DNA of 64,000 nucleotides from Eupeodes corollae. Its lineage: Eukaryota > Arthropoda > Insecta > Diptera > Syrphidae. The stretch covers positions 60,294,946-60,358,945 of the forward strand of contig NC_079147.1 of NCBI RefSeq assembly GCF_945859685.1, given 5' to 3'. The position numbers and the translations under genes were made by a program. This document shows positions 1 to 10,834 of the stretch, one piece after another (positions within the stretch are counted from its first letter, which is position 1; each line of letters starts with the position of its first letter). Under the pieces are notes generated by a model. That model searched no databases and had not been told where the DNA came from. It was given only the letters and a program-made list of their open reading frames with translations.

Positions 1-40
1 TTTTGACAGCAAAAGTATAAAATTGTGTTTATACATCTAA

Positions 41-874
41 AGCGGTCCCTAGACTATCAATATTATTAAACAATATGTTGCACAATATTATTGAATGGTA
101 GCCCACACTAAACAATATTTCGCACAATAAATCATTTGACAGTTCTTTATTTGTGCTTCAACATCATGCTCGATGATATATAAATACAAAATAAAAAATT
201 ACCTGAGACATTTCCGGATTTTGTATCATTTGCTTTTGTTGATCATGCTGCTCTTTGATGAGCATAATGTCCTTAAAAAATGCAGCGCATCAAAATACCA
301 CAAACTTGGTTTAAAAACTTCGTCGGTTACAGCGCCACTTTTTTCCGAATTAGAAATTTGTTTAGTTCTTTCCTGTAATTGGTTCCAAAGAGTTTAGTTT
401 TTGGATCAGTTTAGCCTTATTTTTTGAAGGTTTCAAAAGTGACAGCTGTCCCAAATATCGGGATATTCAATATGAAACCTTCAAGTGGAATGCTCTTTAT
501 TCTATAAAGTCTGTGTGACTTGTAGTTGACATAAATTATTACAAAAGTAAGAAGCATCCAATTTAGCCTTATCAGCGTCGGGCTATCTTTCGCGGTATTT
601 TGCAAGCATTTTTTCGTATCAATCACTTTTAACATTTCTGTTGGAATATTCTTTACACTTCGCATTTCACAAAGTAGGCACAGTTTCATACACTTCGATT
701 GCGTTCCTCCTTTTTATTGTTATTGTTTGCCATTTTGACATTTAATTCAGGGAGGGGCACAAAATATTGTGCAAACACATCCACAGACTATTCACAACCC
801 TTCAATATGAGCCCTAGACTCATATTGTGCAATATCAAATATTGCAAAATAATATTGATAGTCTAGGGACCGCT
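41..874. mobile_element. Non-autonomous Harbinger-type element with 27-bp terminal inverted repeats
   Basis: The two ends are perfect 27-bp inverted repeats beginning AGCGGTCCCTAGACTATC, flanked by a 3-bp duplication TAA (38-40 and 875-877). A TAA/TTA duplication is the hallmark of PIF/Harbinger insertion. The interior contains several CAATATT/GCACAATATT sub-repeats near both ends, and on the minus strand a short remnant of a MADF-type accessory gene. No transposase is present, so the copy needs one supplied elsewhere. The perfect ends suggest a fairly recent insertion. The assignment to Harbinger rests on the duplication and the MADF remnant, not on a transposase. Confidence 0.85.
195..400 (-). 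pseudogene. Remnant of a MADF-type transposon accessory gene
   Basis: On the minus strand one frame reads EKSGAVTDEVFKPSLWYFDA and a neighbouring frame then reads FFKDIMLIKEQHDQQKQ. The first resembles the linker after a MADF DNA-binding domain in the second protein of insect Harbinger elements (pattern SGAGTDDVYKPSLWYFD); the second resembles its helical C-terminal part. The frame changes between them, so it is broken. A GT dinucleotide after the second piece could be an old splice donor. The MADF domain itself is not visible here. The family assignment is by recalled resemblance only. Confidence 0.5.
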
Positions 875-877
875 TAA

Positions 878-1997
878 AAATACGAAAATCTCTCAAATAT
901 TAGAATTATAAACTGGTCAAATTTCAAAACACAGTTTTTGACAGTAAATTGTAAGATCATTGCCGAACAAATTGTGAAACTTGCTTCATGATAACACATA
1001 TTAGTTTTAAATATGCAAAGATGTCCAACAATTTATTGGGAAATATTTAACTAGCTATCTGACACTTAATTGTCAGCCATCTTCTGACTACTACTAACCT
1101 TCTATAAAGAAACAACTTAGGTGTCAGATCATACGTACATAGATAAATTTCAGAAATTATGTAGTCCGCCGCCGCCGCTACTACGAGTTATATAATCCAT
1201 GTGATCAGTCCACTTTTTCAATTTTTTTACTGTATGGCGTCATGGTGGCTTAAATATTGACTTTAAGGGCTTCAAGAGTTGATAGTTTATTGACATAAGC
1301 CAATGACAGCACAGCCCCATTTAAATAATTGAGAGGCGTTAAGTAACACGAATGCGTCCAGTGCACAGGAACACTTCTGGAACGCTGGACGCTTATGACA
1401 AGGTGACTTTTTTGACCCAAATGATGTCGATACTTAGCTGATTAGTCACAAAGAGAATTTAAATCCACTGCCTAAGAATCCCATCCAGCATTTCTACTTA
1501 TAATTCAAAGACACCTCCCTGGAAATTTGTGGCAATATGCTCATTTGGCTTCTACCCTAAATAATGTTTTTTTTTTAAATCATAAAATCAAAAACTAAGG
1601 AAAAAGTTTTACATTTTGGCATATTTTCGTTATAACCATTACCAAATTTTGCGATGACAGAAATTGACTTATGTAAACGCAAGTTTTTGTTATGAAAGTG
1701 AACGCCTCAACTAATGTCAAAATCGCTTTGTCATTTTCCTATTAGGGTGAGTTTTTGAAAACAAAAATATCACTCAGAATGGCTAAAAAGCTCTTGCCAT
1801 TTACCGTAACGATTCACCATGAAGTGTCAACTAACTTTGACATTCTTAAGTGTCAAACCAATGACATTTCTCATCTAGAGCGTTAGAACACTTAAATTTT
1901 TGAAAAATAACATCTATTTTTGTTTAAACTAATATATAACTATTATTTTATATTATTTATTTTTAGGACGTTTAAATAAGTGGATAAATAATAAACA
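878..1997. other. Spacer with no recognisable gene; upstream region of the AT-hook gene
   Basis: AT-rich sequence without a credible ORF. A short perfect inverted repeat, GCGTCCAG at 1354-1361 with CTGGACGC at 1385-1392, could form a hairpin. A polypyrimidine stretch ending TTTTTAG just before 1967 could be the acceptor of a 5'-UTR intron for the gene that starts at 1998. I cannot place the promoter. Confidence 0.4.
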
Positions 1998-2531
1998 ATG
2001 TCAGATTCGGAAAACGTTGAAGTAAAAAAAAGGGGCCGCTCATCCGCTGCTGAAAAGGTGAATATTATTTTATTAAAATATATTAGCTTGGTTTAAAATT
2101 AAGAATAGAAATATAAAAAAGAAGAGATTTTTGCTCTTATCGTTTCTAGTTTTGAAATATTTATAAACTTAACCATCACAATAATCCTTATTTTAGAAAA
2201 CTAACCGAGTATCTATGATAGTTTAATAATCTGTAATCATTTTTTGTTTATATATTCAAAGCGAACCCATGTTTCATCCAATTCGAAAAAAGAAGACAAG
2301 CCTGCTAGCAATACCGATGGGGAGACACCAGCGAAACGTGGACGTGGTCGTCCCAAAGGTGCAACTAAGAAAAATGGCAATAAAACCCAAGCAAAGAAGT
2401 CAAATAGTAGCAAAGGACGTGGACGACCTTCTAAAAAGAAGGACGATTCTAGTGAAGATGAAGAGACCGAAGGCAATGAAGAAGAAGAAGAAAACGACGA
2501 AGAAGATAATGAATCAAACTCTGATGAATAG
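1998..2531 (+). CDS. AT-hook chromatin protein, HMG-I-like (two exons)
   Basis: Exons 1998-2057 and 2262-2531, joined in phase 0 across a 204-bp intron (donor AAG|GTGAAT, acceptor TTCAAAG|CG), encode 109 residues. Two canonical AT-hooks are visible, KRGRGRPKG at about residues 45-53 and KGRGRPSKK at about 71-79, followed by an almost purely acidic tail (about 81-109). A degenerate hook, KKRGRSS, sits at residues 10-16 with Ser in place of the usual Pro. Basic hooks plus an acidic C-terminus is the HMGA/HMG-I plan, also known from midge HMG-I proteins; such proteins bind the minor groove of AT-rich DNA and act in chromatin architecture. The start follows AACA, a good fly context. A candidate polyadenylation signal AATAAA lies at 2798-2803. 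Other small AT-hook proteins could look alike, so orthology is inferred. Confidence 0.8.
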
Positions 2532-2881
2532 ATTATTCATGAGTATAATATGCGATTGAAATTGTAATTGAATCGATAAATTTATTTAAGCGTATAAAAT
2601 TATTCATTAAGAAAAACAAAAATATTTATAAATTCCAACAAAAATTGTATGAGCGCAAAAAGTATTAATACACCTACCTACCTATTATCGAAATGTTCAT
2701 TAATGTTCTTTAACATTAAGCTAAATGAATGAAGTAAGATGTGAAGTATAATTATAACTATATTTGATTAGTTCATATCGCATTCATACAAAAACTGAAT
2801 AAAACGATGTACATCTGAATTAAAATGTGTTTCAAATTTTTAAAGAAATGAAAACGAACAGATTAAATATTACAAACATAA

Positions 2882-3398
2882 TAGGTCCGTTCGCGTAGTT
2901 TCTGCACTAAAATTCGTAAAAAGAGATATTTTAAAGAGTGGGGGTAAAATTCTCGCACAAAAAGACAGAACTACAAAAAAGTAAGCGAATGGGAAATGAA
3001 CAATTTTTTCCACCATTCGATTGTCAAAATTTCGTGTCGTTTAATTTCGTATTTGGAATTTATTTTTTGTAAATGTGCAACATCATGCTGGTCCACTGTT
3101 TTTTTTTAATGAAAAAACTTGATTAAATTGAAAAATTGAAAATTGCTATCTTGTTGCTGTTCTTTGGAAAAGAATTTTTAATTTTATAAGTGACATGAAA
3201 TAAATTGCATTTATTTAATTTATTTGAAATTCTATCAAATTTGATACTTTTCACAAATCACAAAAGAAATTTCTTAGGCTAAAATTCGTAAATTGGGGAA
3301 ATTTTTTACCCTTTCGTGAGCGCTCTGTTTTACGAAAAACTACGAAATTTTTGAGTACGAAAATTAGACTTGTTTAGGAAGGTACGCGAACGGACCTA
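2882..3398. mobile_element. Short inverted-repeat element (MITE), 517 bp
   Basis: The ends are inverted copies of TAGGTCCGTTCGCGTA (2882-2897 and 3383-3398). No ORF is present. If the outer TA is the target duplication the element would be Tc1/mariner-like; an alternative reading gives AAT on both sides. The insertion lies just downstream of the AT-hook gene's candidate polyadenylation signal. Confidence 0.75.
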
Positions 3399-3919
3399 AT
3401 TTTAACCAAAAACATTTGAGGCTTTATGTACATCCTCTATGACTTTTATCTTAAAGGTCTTAATTCGATTGTGTACCTTTCATGTGGACCAAACAAAAAA
3501 GCCTTGTGGCCCAACAATAATAGACTTTACCGAAAGTAAGCTTATGTCAAAACCGATCGAAAAGTTATCAGAAGTTATCGTCAAAACAAAAAGTAACCAT
3601 AATGGATTCCAGGAACCTAACCAAATTTGACATTTGCTTAAACTCGAGCCATTTAAATGGCTCTTGCGTAATTGCGCGAAAGTTAGCGAAATTTAACGAA
3701 ACTGAGCAGAACGTCTATTATGGCTAGTGACATATAAGGCTGCGTATTGTTTCGATCCCTTAAGCTGGCTTAAGCTCGGTTAAGTCTATTATAGTTGGGC
3801 CTTTAAGCCGTTAAACCTCAAGATCTCGGTGGACAAATGTTACCACAAATTCAAGATATTTCTTAATAAAGGAAAATTTTCAAATGTCATAAAATGAATG
3901 CTTTAAAACTGACAGCTGC
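3399..3919. other. Spacer with an 18-bp palindrome
   Basis: No gene recognised. A perfect palindrome, GAGCCATTTAAATGGCTC, lies at 3646-3663. The following 150 bp contain repeated TTAAG/GGCTTAAG motifs, perhaps the remains of another short element. Confidence 0.4.
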
Positions 3920-4052
3920 CAGAAATTTAAAATCAATGTACACCGACACCTCCTATCCAACTCTTCCCTCTTTTCCTAATGCTCACACTATGCCTTTGGC
4001 ATATCAAAGGTATACAAAACCCTTCAAGTGTTCGCTAGTTATAAAAAAAAAA
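3920..4052 (+). mobile_element. 3' end of a CR1/Jockey-type LINE
   Basis: One frame reads FKINVHRHLLSNSSLFS then a stop, followed by a short 3' UTR and an A-run ending near 4052. The same protein ending and UTR occur at 47740-47886 (FKTNVHRYLL ... SLFS, stop), including the shared ACCCxTTGAGTG-like stretch before the A-run. It is therefore a severely 5'-truncated copy of the same LINE family as the one at 46.7-47.9 kb. Confidence 0.75.
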
Positions 4053-4659
4053 TCTGGTTTTGTTAAAATCGCAAAAACTACTATGTTTCGTACAATCTCA
4101 TAAATGAGTAAAGGCTGCATAAAATATTGTACAAATTATTTGTCAATCATGTTTTTAAAATTAAGGACTGTAACCTCAACACTTCTTAGCACCAACTCGA
4201 AGTATTTTATAATATGAATCAAAGTAAGCGACATTGGGAAAAAATATCTCATTTTCGGCCTAAAACCATCAAAAATTAACATGTTATTCTTTATAATTCA
4301 AGCCAAATCAAAACTTAAATTGTTGACTTACACTTTCGGAATTGACTGACAAAGAGAAACATATAGACAAGTGTCACTTAATTCTTTTTGTCTCCAAAAG
4401 CTAATTGGTCATTTATATTTCTAAAATCTCAGAGACTTCCATATACTCAGGAATAGAAATAAAAATTCTCGTACAATTTTCTTTACTTTTGCTGTCAGAA
4501 ATCTGAGAACGGCATTTTTATGATTTAATTGTTCAAGGATTCGCAATCGCAGAATTCAAAAGTGATGAAAAGAAGTACAAACATAATTTGGTGAGAATAA
4601 GTATTTATACTTTGTATATTTAAGTAATACTATCGTGGAACATTCAATTTTGTTACCTT
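4053..4659. other. AT-rich spacer, nothing recognised
   Basis: No ORF, inverted repeat or known element seen between the LINE fragment and the minisatellite. Confidence 0.4.
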
Positions 4660-5445
4660 GATTTTCCTAGACCTCAATTGATATTTCCCCACCTTCCTTG
4701 AAATCTCCAGACCTCCCTTGACATACCAGACCTCCCATGGTATTTCCAGACCTTCCTTGATATTTCAAGACCACCCTTAATTTTTCTAGGCCTCCTTTGA
4801 TTTTTTCTAGACTTCAATTGATATTGCGAGACCTCCCTTGATATTTCCAGGCCTCCCTTGAAATCTCCAGACCCCCATGATATTTTTAGACCTCCTTTGA
4901 TTCTTTAAATATTCCCTTGATATTTTAAGACCTCCTTTTAAATGCCAGACCTCCCTTGATTTTTCTAGACCTCCCTTGAAATCTCCAGCCCTCCTTTGAT
5001 TCTTCTAGACCTCCCTTGAAATCTGCAGACCTCCATTGATATTTCCAGACTTCCCTTGATATTTCAAGACCTCCCTTAATTTTTCTAGACCTCCCTTCAT
5101 ATTTCCAGACCTCCCTTAACATTTAGAGACCTCCCCTTATTTTTCTAGACCTCCCTTGATATTTCAAGATCTCCCTTAATTTTTCTAGACCTCCATTGAA
5201 ATTTCCAGCCCTCTCTTGATATTTCCAGACCTCCCTTGATATTTCCAGACCTCCCGTGATATTTGAAGACCTCCCTTAATTTTTGTAGCCCTCCCTTGAT
5301 ATATCCAGACCTCCCTTTAAATCTTGAGACCTCCCTTGATATTTCAAGACCTCCCTTGAAATCTCCAGATATTTCAAAACCTCTATAATTTTTCTAGACC
5401 TCCCTTAATTTTTCTACTCCTCCTTGAAATCTCCAGACCTTGATT
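4660..5445. repeat. Minisatellite, 20-bp unit
   Basis: About 39 imperfect tandem copies of a 20-bp unit, consensus GACCTCCCTTGATATTTCCA, with recurring variants (TTAATTTTTCTA, TTGAAATCTCCA). Variant types are interspersed rather than blocked. Short ORFs inside it only reflect the unit length: three units of 20 bp give an open 20-residue period. Confidence 0.95.
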
Positions 5446-6043
5446 TGGATAAACAGCCTTTTAAAACGTCCAGCAACTGACATATTTCATAACATATTTT
5501 CCTAAAACTTTTTGGGAGTACATCTATAGTCCTTTAGCGGTACAACTATGGATCAACATTAACTTTGGGTAAGCAGCGTCCCTGAATGGTTTATGTTTTC
5601 TACGCTATATGAAGCTCACGATACCAATCTCGAAAAAGATGAAGACTTTGATAGCTTTCAGTAGCACGAGTAGGTGCTGATCAAAAAGGCCTATCATAAT
5701 GTTTATCACCATACAGCCGATAAAATTCAATAACAATAAAGCAATCAATTCATATTCTATTTTAGTATTAATTATTTTATATTGTTTTAAAACATCAAAG
5801 CATTATAACGAAGTTTATCACCCGTAGAAGACTAGATGAGCTATGTATGTAGAGTACATAAAAGTGAAAATTGAAGTTTGTCTAAATATTGATTCTTATA
5901 ATGCTAGAGTTAGAGTATTTTCAAAAGAAATAAGTAGTATCATTGAATAATTACAAATAGAAGGGACACCAGGCAAATCCTGCTCTAGATGGTGGCACTA
6001 ATTGCTCATAGGTCGCTAGTATCGCACGGCGAGTTATTGAAAC
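5446..6043. other. Spacer, nothing recognised
   Basis: AT-rich sequence between the minisatellite and the RTE fragment with no credible coding sequence. Confidence 0.35.
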
Positions 6044-6500
6044 ATTTTGAAATCGCCCAGGACAATTTTAATATCGTAGCTAGGACACTGCTTATATGTT
6101 TTGTCTAAGAGTTCGAAGAACATATCTTTGGTGTTGTCATCTTTCTCTTCTGTGGGGGCGTGCGCGTAAATCAGGCTAATGTTGCCGAATTTAGCCTTGA
6201 TGCCGTATGGTCATGAGGCGCTCATTGATTCACCTATAGCTCAAGACTTCTTGCCTAATTCTGGATCCAATGACGAAGCCGCATCCAAATAAGCGCTGTT
6301 GGTTTTCGTGATAGAAGTCACCATAATAAATATCGCAGTTTTTCATCCTGTTTTGCCCGGCCCATCCCATCGTATTTCCTGAAGGCGGTGATGTCTGCTT
6401 TATAGCAGTCTAGGGCCTCCGCTAATTCTTCGGCCGCACGTGATCTGTTAAGGGACGTAACAGGAAGTTCGTTGTCCTTAATTCGTTTGCGTAGGTTGTA
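6044..6500 (-). mobile_element. Fragment of the RTE LINE (endonuclease region)
   Basis: This stretch is closely similar, in the same orientation, to 59488-59945 inside the RTE LINE at 57321-60236, for example the shared run around ATCGCCCAGGAC and TTTAGCCTTGATG. It covers part of the endonuclease domain and is cut off at both sides. It is a second, fragmentary copy. Confidence 0.85.
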
Positions 6501-7075
6501 TTATATGTCAGGTCCTTCCACCAAACGTTGTGTTTTTGCCGTGCAGACATATGAAAATATGTTCGGAGTGCAACTTAAAGTTGCAAGCTCAAGCAGTTGC
6601 AGATTCAAACGAAATCATAGCAGACACTTTGCAAATTTACATTAAGTAAAAATATTTTGTTCTTTTCTACTTTGTTAAATAAATTGTAACAAATAAAAAA
6701 AATTATTGAAAACTTTAGTAATTTTTTGCTTGGCAGCCACGCCGTAACCGAATATATCAATTAGTTTTCTGGCCTAATTTCCATTTTGTTTTCTGGTTTT
6801 TTTCCATTTCTGTCTGGCACAATTTCCAATGTTTCTGGCTTATTTTCCACAAAAAATTCTGCTTCTTTTTCCAATTTGAAGCAGAAAACATTTTCTGGCG
6901 TTTTTTCCAAAAAAAAAACTGGCGTAATTTCTTCTGGCGAAATTTCCGGGAGCCTACAAATACAACAATGTAAACAAATGGGTTTTGGAGGGTTATACGT
7001 ACGAAGGATTTATATCTTCATATAGAGTGTTTTTGTAACATTATAAGCTTTATATTACGTTGTAAAAAATGGCTG
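6501..7075. other. Spacer with an irregular TTTCTGGC / TTTCCA repeat
   Basis: At about 6768-6952 the words CTGGC and TTTCCA alternate with a loose 20-30 bp spacing. The ORF across it is a by-product of the repeat. No gene recognised in the rest. Confidence 0.45.
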
Positions 7076-7078
7076 TTA

Positions 7079-7522
7079 AGCAGTATTCACATGAGTGCGA
7101 TAAAGGAACGACGAATGAATAACAAAATGTGACTTTATACACAAATTCTTAACAAAACGATAGTAATAATAGTTTCTATTTGATTTTCGATGCATAATTT
7201 TACTTTTCAATATCATATATTAATAAATTTAAGAAAGCAAATTTATTCGTCGCGAAAAACATTGTAGTTGATACGAACTCTCAAACTTTATTCGCATTCC
7301 ACACTATCCACACTCGCAACGAACTTAACCTAAAAAAATCAATCTTGTTTTGGTTTCGGTGGTGAATGGTGAATACAATAATGATAAATACACAAAAAAA
7401 AACAGTTGTCAAAGTAAAACTTCATTCGTGACGAATTAAAAGCTCTCATGTGAAAGAAATGTCAAAATAGACGAATATTCGTTCATTCATTGGTCGTTGA
7501 TCGGTCTCATGTGAATAGTGCT
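7079..7522. mobile_element. Short inverted-repeat element with TTA duplication
   Basis: Imperfect inverted repeats of about 42 bp starting AGCA[G/C]TATTCACATGAG form the ends. A 3-bp duplication TTA flanks them (7076-7078, 7523-7525), pointing to Harbinger-type mobilisation. No coding sequence inside its 444 bp. Confidence 0.8.
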
Positions 7523-7876
7523 TTAGAGTACTATTAAAAAAAATGTATTTATTAAAAACAAAATCTAAAGTCAAGATAAGATTTTCTTATTTATAATTGT
7601 AGGTTTGCCATAAAAGCTTATGTTCACTTAAGGAACTCATTATTCGAAAATTGTTTGCAAAACACATTTTATCAACTATTTGCCCATTTTGTTTAAATTA
7701 ATGTTTGTGAGATAGAGAGAAAAGACTTAAATGCCGAAGAGATTGATCTGGGAATTTCTATAATGAAGTCAAGATTATAGTCAAAAGAAATAAGTTCATC
7801 TTTCTGTATCAGTTTTGGCACAATATTCGAAGTGTAATAAGAGCTTTACATTTTGAATATTGTTACTTTGTTACGG

Positions 7877-8950
7877 TACCCGTGTATTTTTGGCATTCTG
7901 TATAAAATTCCCAAGGAAACCCATCCGCAGTAGCCAGATTCTTGAATTTAAAAATTATTACTATTGAAATAAGATCTGACAGACAAATAATAAAAAGAAA
8001 CACGCAAATAGAGGAAAGTTTTGTGAAAATTAAAAGTTAAAATTAACTTCAGCAAAAAAACTAACTTAAACTAATAGAATAGACAATTTTCAAGAAAAAA
8101 ATGTTAAGAAAACATCTGGAAATTGAGATTCTTTCAAAAAGTTCATTTAACAATTGCAGCTTTGACATAAAATAAAAACTTCAAGAAGGGGGTTTGTTCA
8201 TAGACTACTACATTAACATGTGGTGTTGAAGCGATCTCGATTCTTTATATACCTAAATCGATTTTAAATGAGCTTGATTCCCCGACCGGAATCGAGTTCA
8301 AATTTGTGAAGAAAAACCTGTGTAGAAGAGTTGGTTTTACAGATAATGCTGGTCTGTTTATTTGCATGTTTGGGCACAAAAAACATATTTTTTTTTATAT
8401 GAAAAAAAAAATGCATATGGAGTGGGTAGCATATTCCTATATGGGGCTGAACTATTTAGTTCTACATTGTTTAACACGAATCAAACTATCTTACTTGCAC
8501 TTCATAAGAAACATCGAACCACCATTTACATTTTAGAAAGTGCTGTCAAACTTAATCATTTTTAAATCTTCATGTGCGTTGAAAACATAGCAAAACTTAA
8601 TTATCTCTTCTATTGTTTTCTCTTGCAAAATAAGCCCAGTTAGTCAATTTTCATTAACAAAACTAAATAATATTTACAGTAACAGATTGATTTTTCCCCA
8701 ATGGAAAATACATGATTCCAAATGCACAATTACTCAACGAACACAGCCATCGAGATACTAATGCAGCGTACGAACATTTGAGATCGAAATCACATAAGAT
8801 CCATTCAAGGATCGTATAAACGTCAAAAACCCATCCGTAGTAGATTCTGCTTTAACTTTTATCGGTAGTATTCATTCTACGGATATTGTTTTTGTTATTC
8901 GTGTAAAATCCTATTATACTATGGATAGATTTTCCAACAAAACACGGGTA
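7877..8950 (+). mobile_element. 1.07-kb non-autonomous element, copy A
   Basis: The ends are inverted copies of TACCCGTGT followed by T/G-rich sequence, with TA at both outer edges. A motif ACCCATCCGYAGTAG occurs near each end in direct orientation (about 7919 and 8829). The whole segment has a partner in opposite orientation at 56855-60727 (copy B), matching in several blocks including both ends and the middle (8170-8235 against 60350-60420). About 180 bp around 8230-8410 is absent from copy B. No transposase-like ORF is present. The family is unknown to me. Confidence 0.75.
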
Positions 8951-9274
8951 TTTTGTACATTTTGTTACACCTTTTCTCAAAAATGTCAACTAATTGCAAT
9001 AATTTCGTTACATTATTGAGATACTTTTATCGAATTTTAACGCATTTTTACTACAATAAGAATTAAAAATACCTTCCTCCCTCCCTAAACTTTTCTGCAG
9101 ATTCTACAAGTCTTATATAAACATATTTAACATAACATAAGGCGTATTTTATTGGTAAATTATAAGCTTGTGCAGTAATGGAAAGTAAATGCAGTAATGG
9201 AAAGTGTGAATAAAACATATGTTCACTATTATATGCACTCTTATTTTAAATTTACTTAAAAGAAAAAAATTAAA

Positions 9275-10553
9275 ATGGATAACGAAACAAAAAAGGTAGA
9301 AGTTATTAAATTTTAAACTTCTTGCCAAAAATAATATGTTTTTTATTTCAGATCCTATTAGAGTATTTATTGGACTCATCATCAAGCAGTGAAGAAAGCA
9401 GTTCATCATCAGAACTTGATCGCTTAATGAGCTCTGATGATTCTTCATCTGATGAGAACAACGCAAGCGTTTCGAATTTTATGAAAACTATCGAGGATTA
9501 TAGTGAGCTCGGTTTTAAATCCCACTTCAGGTTGAATCGCTCAACAGTAGAGAAATTAATAGGTGAACAACTTGTTCATTCATCTAACTATTTATTTAAA
9601 AATATAAAAGCGTTTTCTATTTATTTTCAGAAAAATACTCTCAATCAGATTTTTTTTCATCAAGACCGAATCATGGAGGCAAAACAAAAATTGAACCCAG
9701 AAAAGAAGTGTATGTATATGTATGGTACGTTAGCAACACTCTGACATTTCGGCAATTGGGAAACCTATTTGGAATTGCAACGTCGTCAGCATGGTCTGTA
9801 GTTGGCCGTGTGAGCAGCTGGTTGTTTTCTATAGGAAATGAATATATTAAGTGGCCACAAGGAGATGTCATTGACCAAATTTCTCATAAATTTGAAACCA
9901 AAAAGAAAATACCGGGTATAATCGGGGCCATCGATTGTACGCATATCACAATTGCAGCTCCCAAAAGCAACAAAGAGGCTTACTATAACCGAAAGCAAAA
10001 CTTCACTATCGTGTTGCAGGCCGTCGTTGACGCTGACAAGAAATTCATCGACATATGTGTTGGAGAACCTGGTTCTCTGCATGATAGTAGGGTTCTTAGA
10101 AGGTCTGCTTTGTACAATCAAGCGGAAACCAATTATTCCCGGCTATTTCCATCAAATACATTTCTTTTGGGTGATTCGGCATATGCTTCCTCAAACTGGA
10201 TAGTGCCGCCTTTCAAGGACTATGGGCAATTAACTGATCAGCAAAAATCTTTCAATTTTATACACTCATCTACACGGATGGTGGTTGAAAATGCTTTTGG
10301 TTTGCTGAAAGGAAGATTCAGAAGAATAAACAAGTTCACTGAACAACGAACTATAAATTCGATTAAAAAAATCGTGGTTAGTGTGTGCATTTTACATAAT
10401 TTATGCATATCCAATGACGATAACATCACATTGGATGAAGAAGTAACACCACAGGAAAATAACTTGGGGCACAACACAAATCCCGAATTGAATACATCCC
10501 GGAATCGTCGTGAAACATTGTTTACATATCTGTGTCAAACAAATATAATTTAG
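9275..10553 (+). CDS. Harbinger (DDE_4-type) transposase, three exons
   Basis: Exons 9275-9295, 9352-9562 and 9631-10553 join in frame to give 384 residues. Introns are 56 and 68 bp with good sites (AAG|GTAGAA, TTTCAG; ATAG|GTGAAC, TTTTCAG). The second intron explains a frame change that otherwise looks like a frameshift. An acidic serine-rich N-terminus (about residues 15-45) precedes a helix-turn-helix-like region (TFRQLGNLFGI, about 115-125). The DDE core shows GAIDCTHI (Asp about 179), GSLHDSRV, LLGDSAY (Asp about 259) and VVENAFGLLKGRF (Glu about 297), the HARBI1-like signature. Length suits the family (350-450). It would cut and paste this element, together with the Myb-like partner. 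No stop or frameshift is seen. Confidence 0.9.
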
Positions 10554-10834
10554 TTATAATTAAAATTATAAGCTACCCACCAAAGTTCGATTTCTTTTTT
10601 CAACCTATGTATTTACATATTTTTTTGCGTTAATTCACAAAAATGTCTTTGCAGAAATGATTCACATCGCACCATCAATTTCGGCAATCATTCATAAATG
10701 CATCAAACCAGCATCACTTTTTGAGTTCACTTGAGCAAACTTCCATCAAATGATACTAACGACCGCAAACTTCAAAACTTTAAGAAAAAAAACATGAAAG
10801 TAACAACTACAATTCAATTTTAGTAACGAGTTTT

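Noticed and set aside
4925..5122. Minus-strand ORF with repeated WKYEGRSRKIKGG-like residues
   Set aside because: It is a translation of the 20-bp minisatellite, whose three-unit period happens to be open.
4660..5445. CRISPR-like appearance of regular repeats
   Set aside because: Units are contiguous with no unique spacers, and the DNA is nuclear fly DNA.
6786..7025. 79-residue plus-strand ORF
   Set aside because: Produced by the CTGGC/TTTCCA alternation; low complexity.
7079..7522. Possible piggyBac-type element because of TTAA at its left edge
   Set aside because: The right edge supports only TTA, which fits Harbinger-type duplication better.
9149..9466. Minus-strand ORF at the left side of the Harbinger element
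   Set aside because: It overlaps the terminal repeat and transposase exons in antisense; composition is AT-driven.
9322..9744. Reading the transposase start as MPKIICFL with a frameshift near 9700
   Set aside because: Two small introns with good splice sites (9296-9351 and 9563-9630) restore one continuous frame and give better family motifs.
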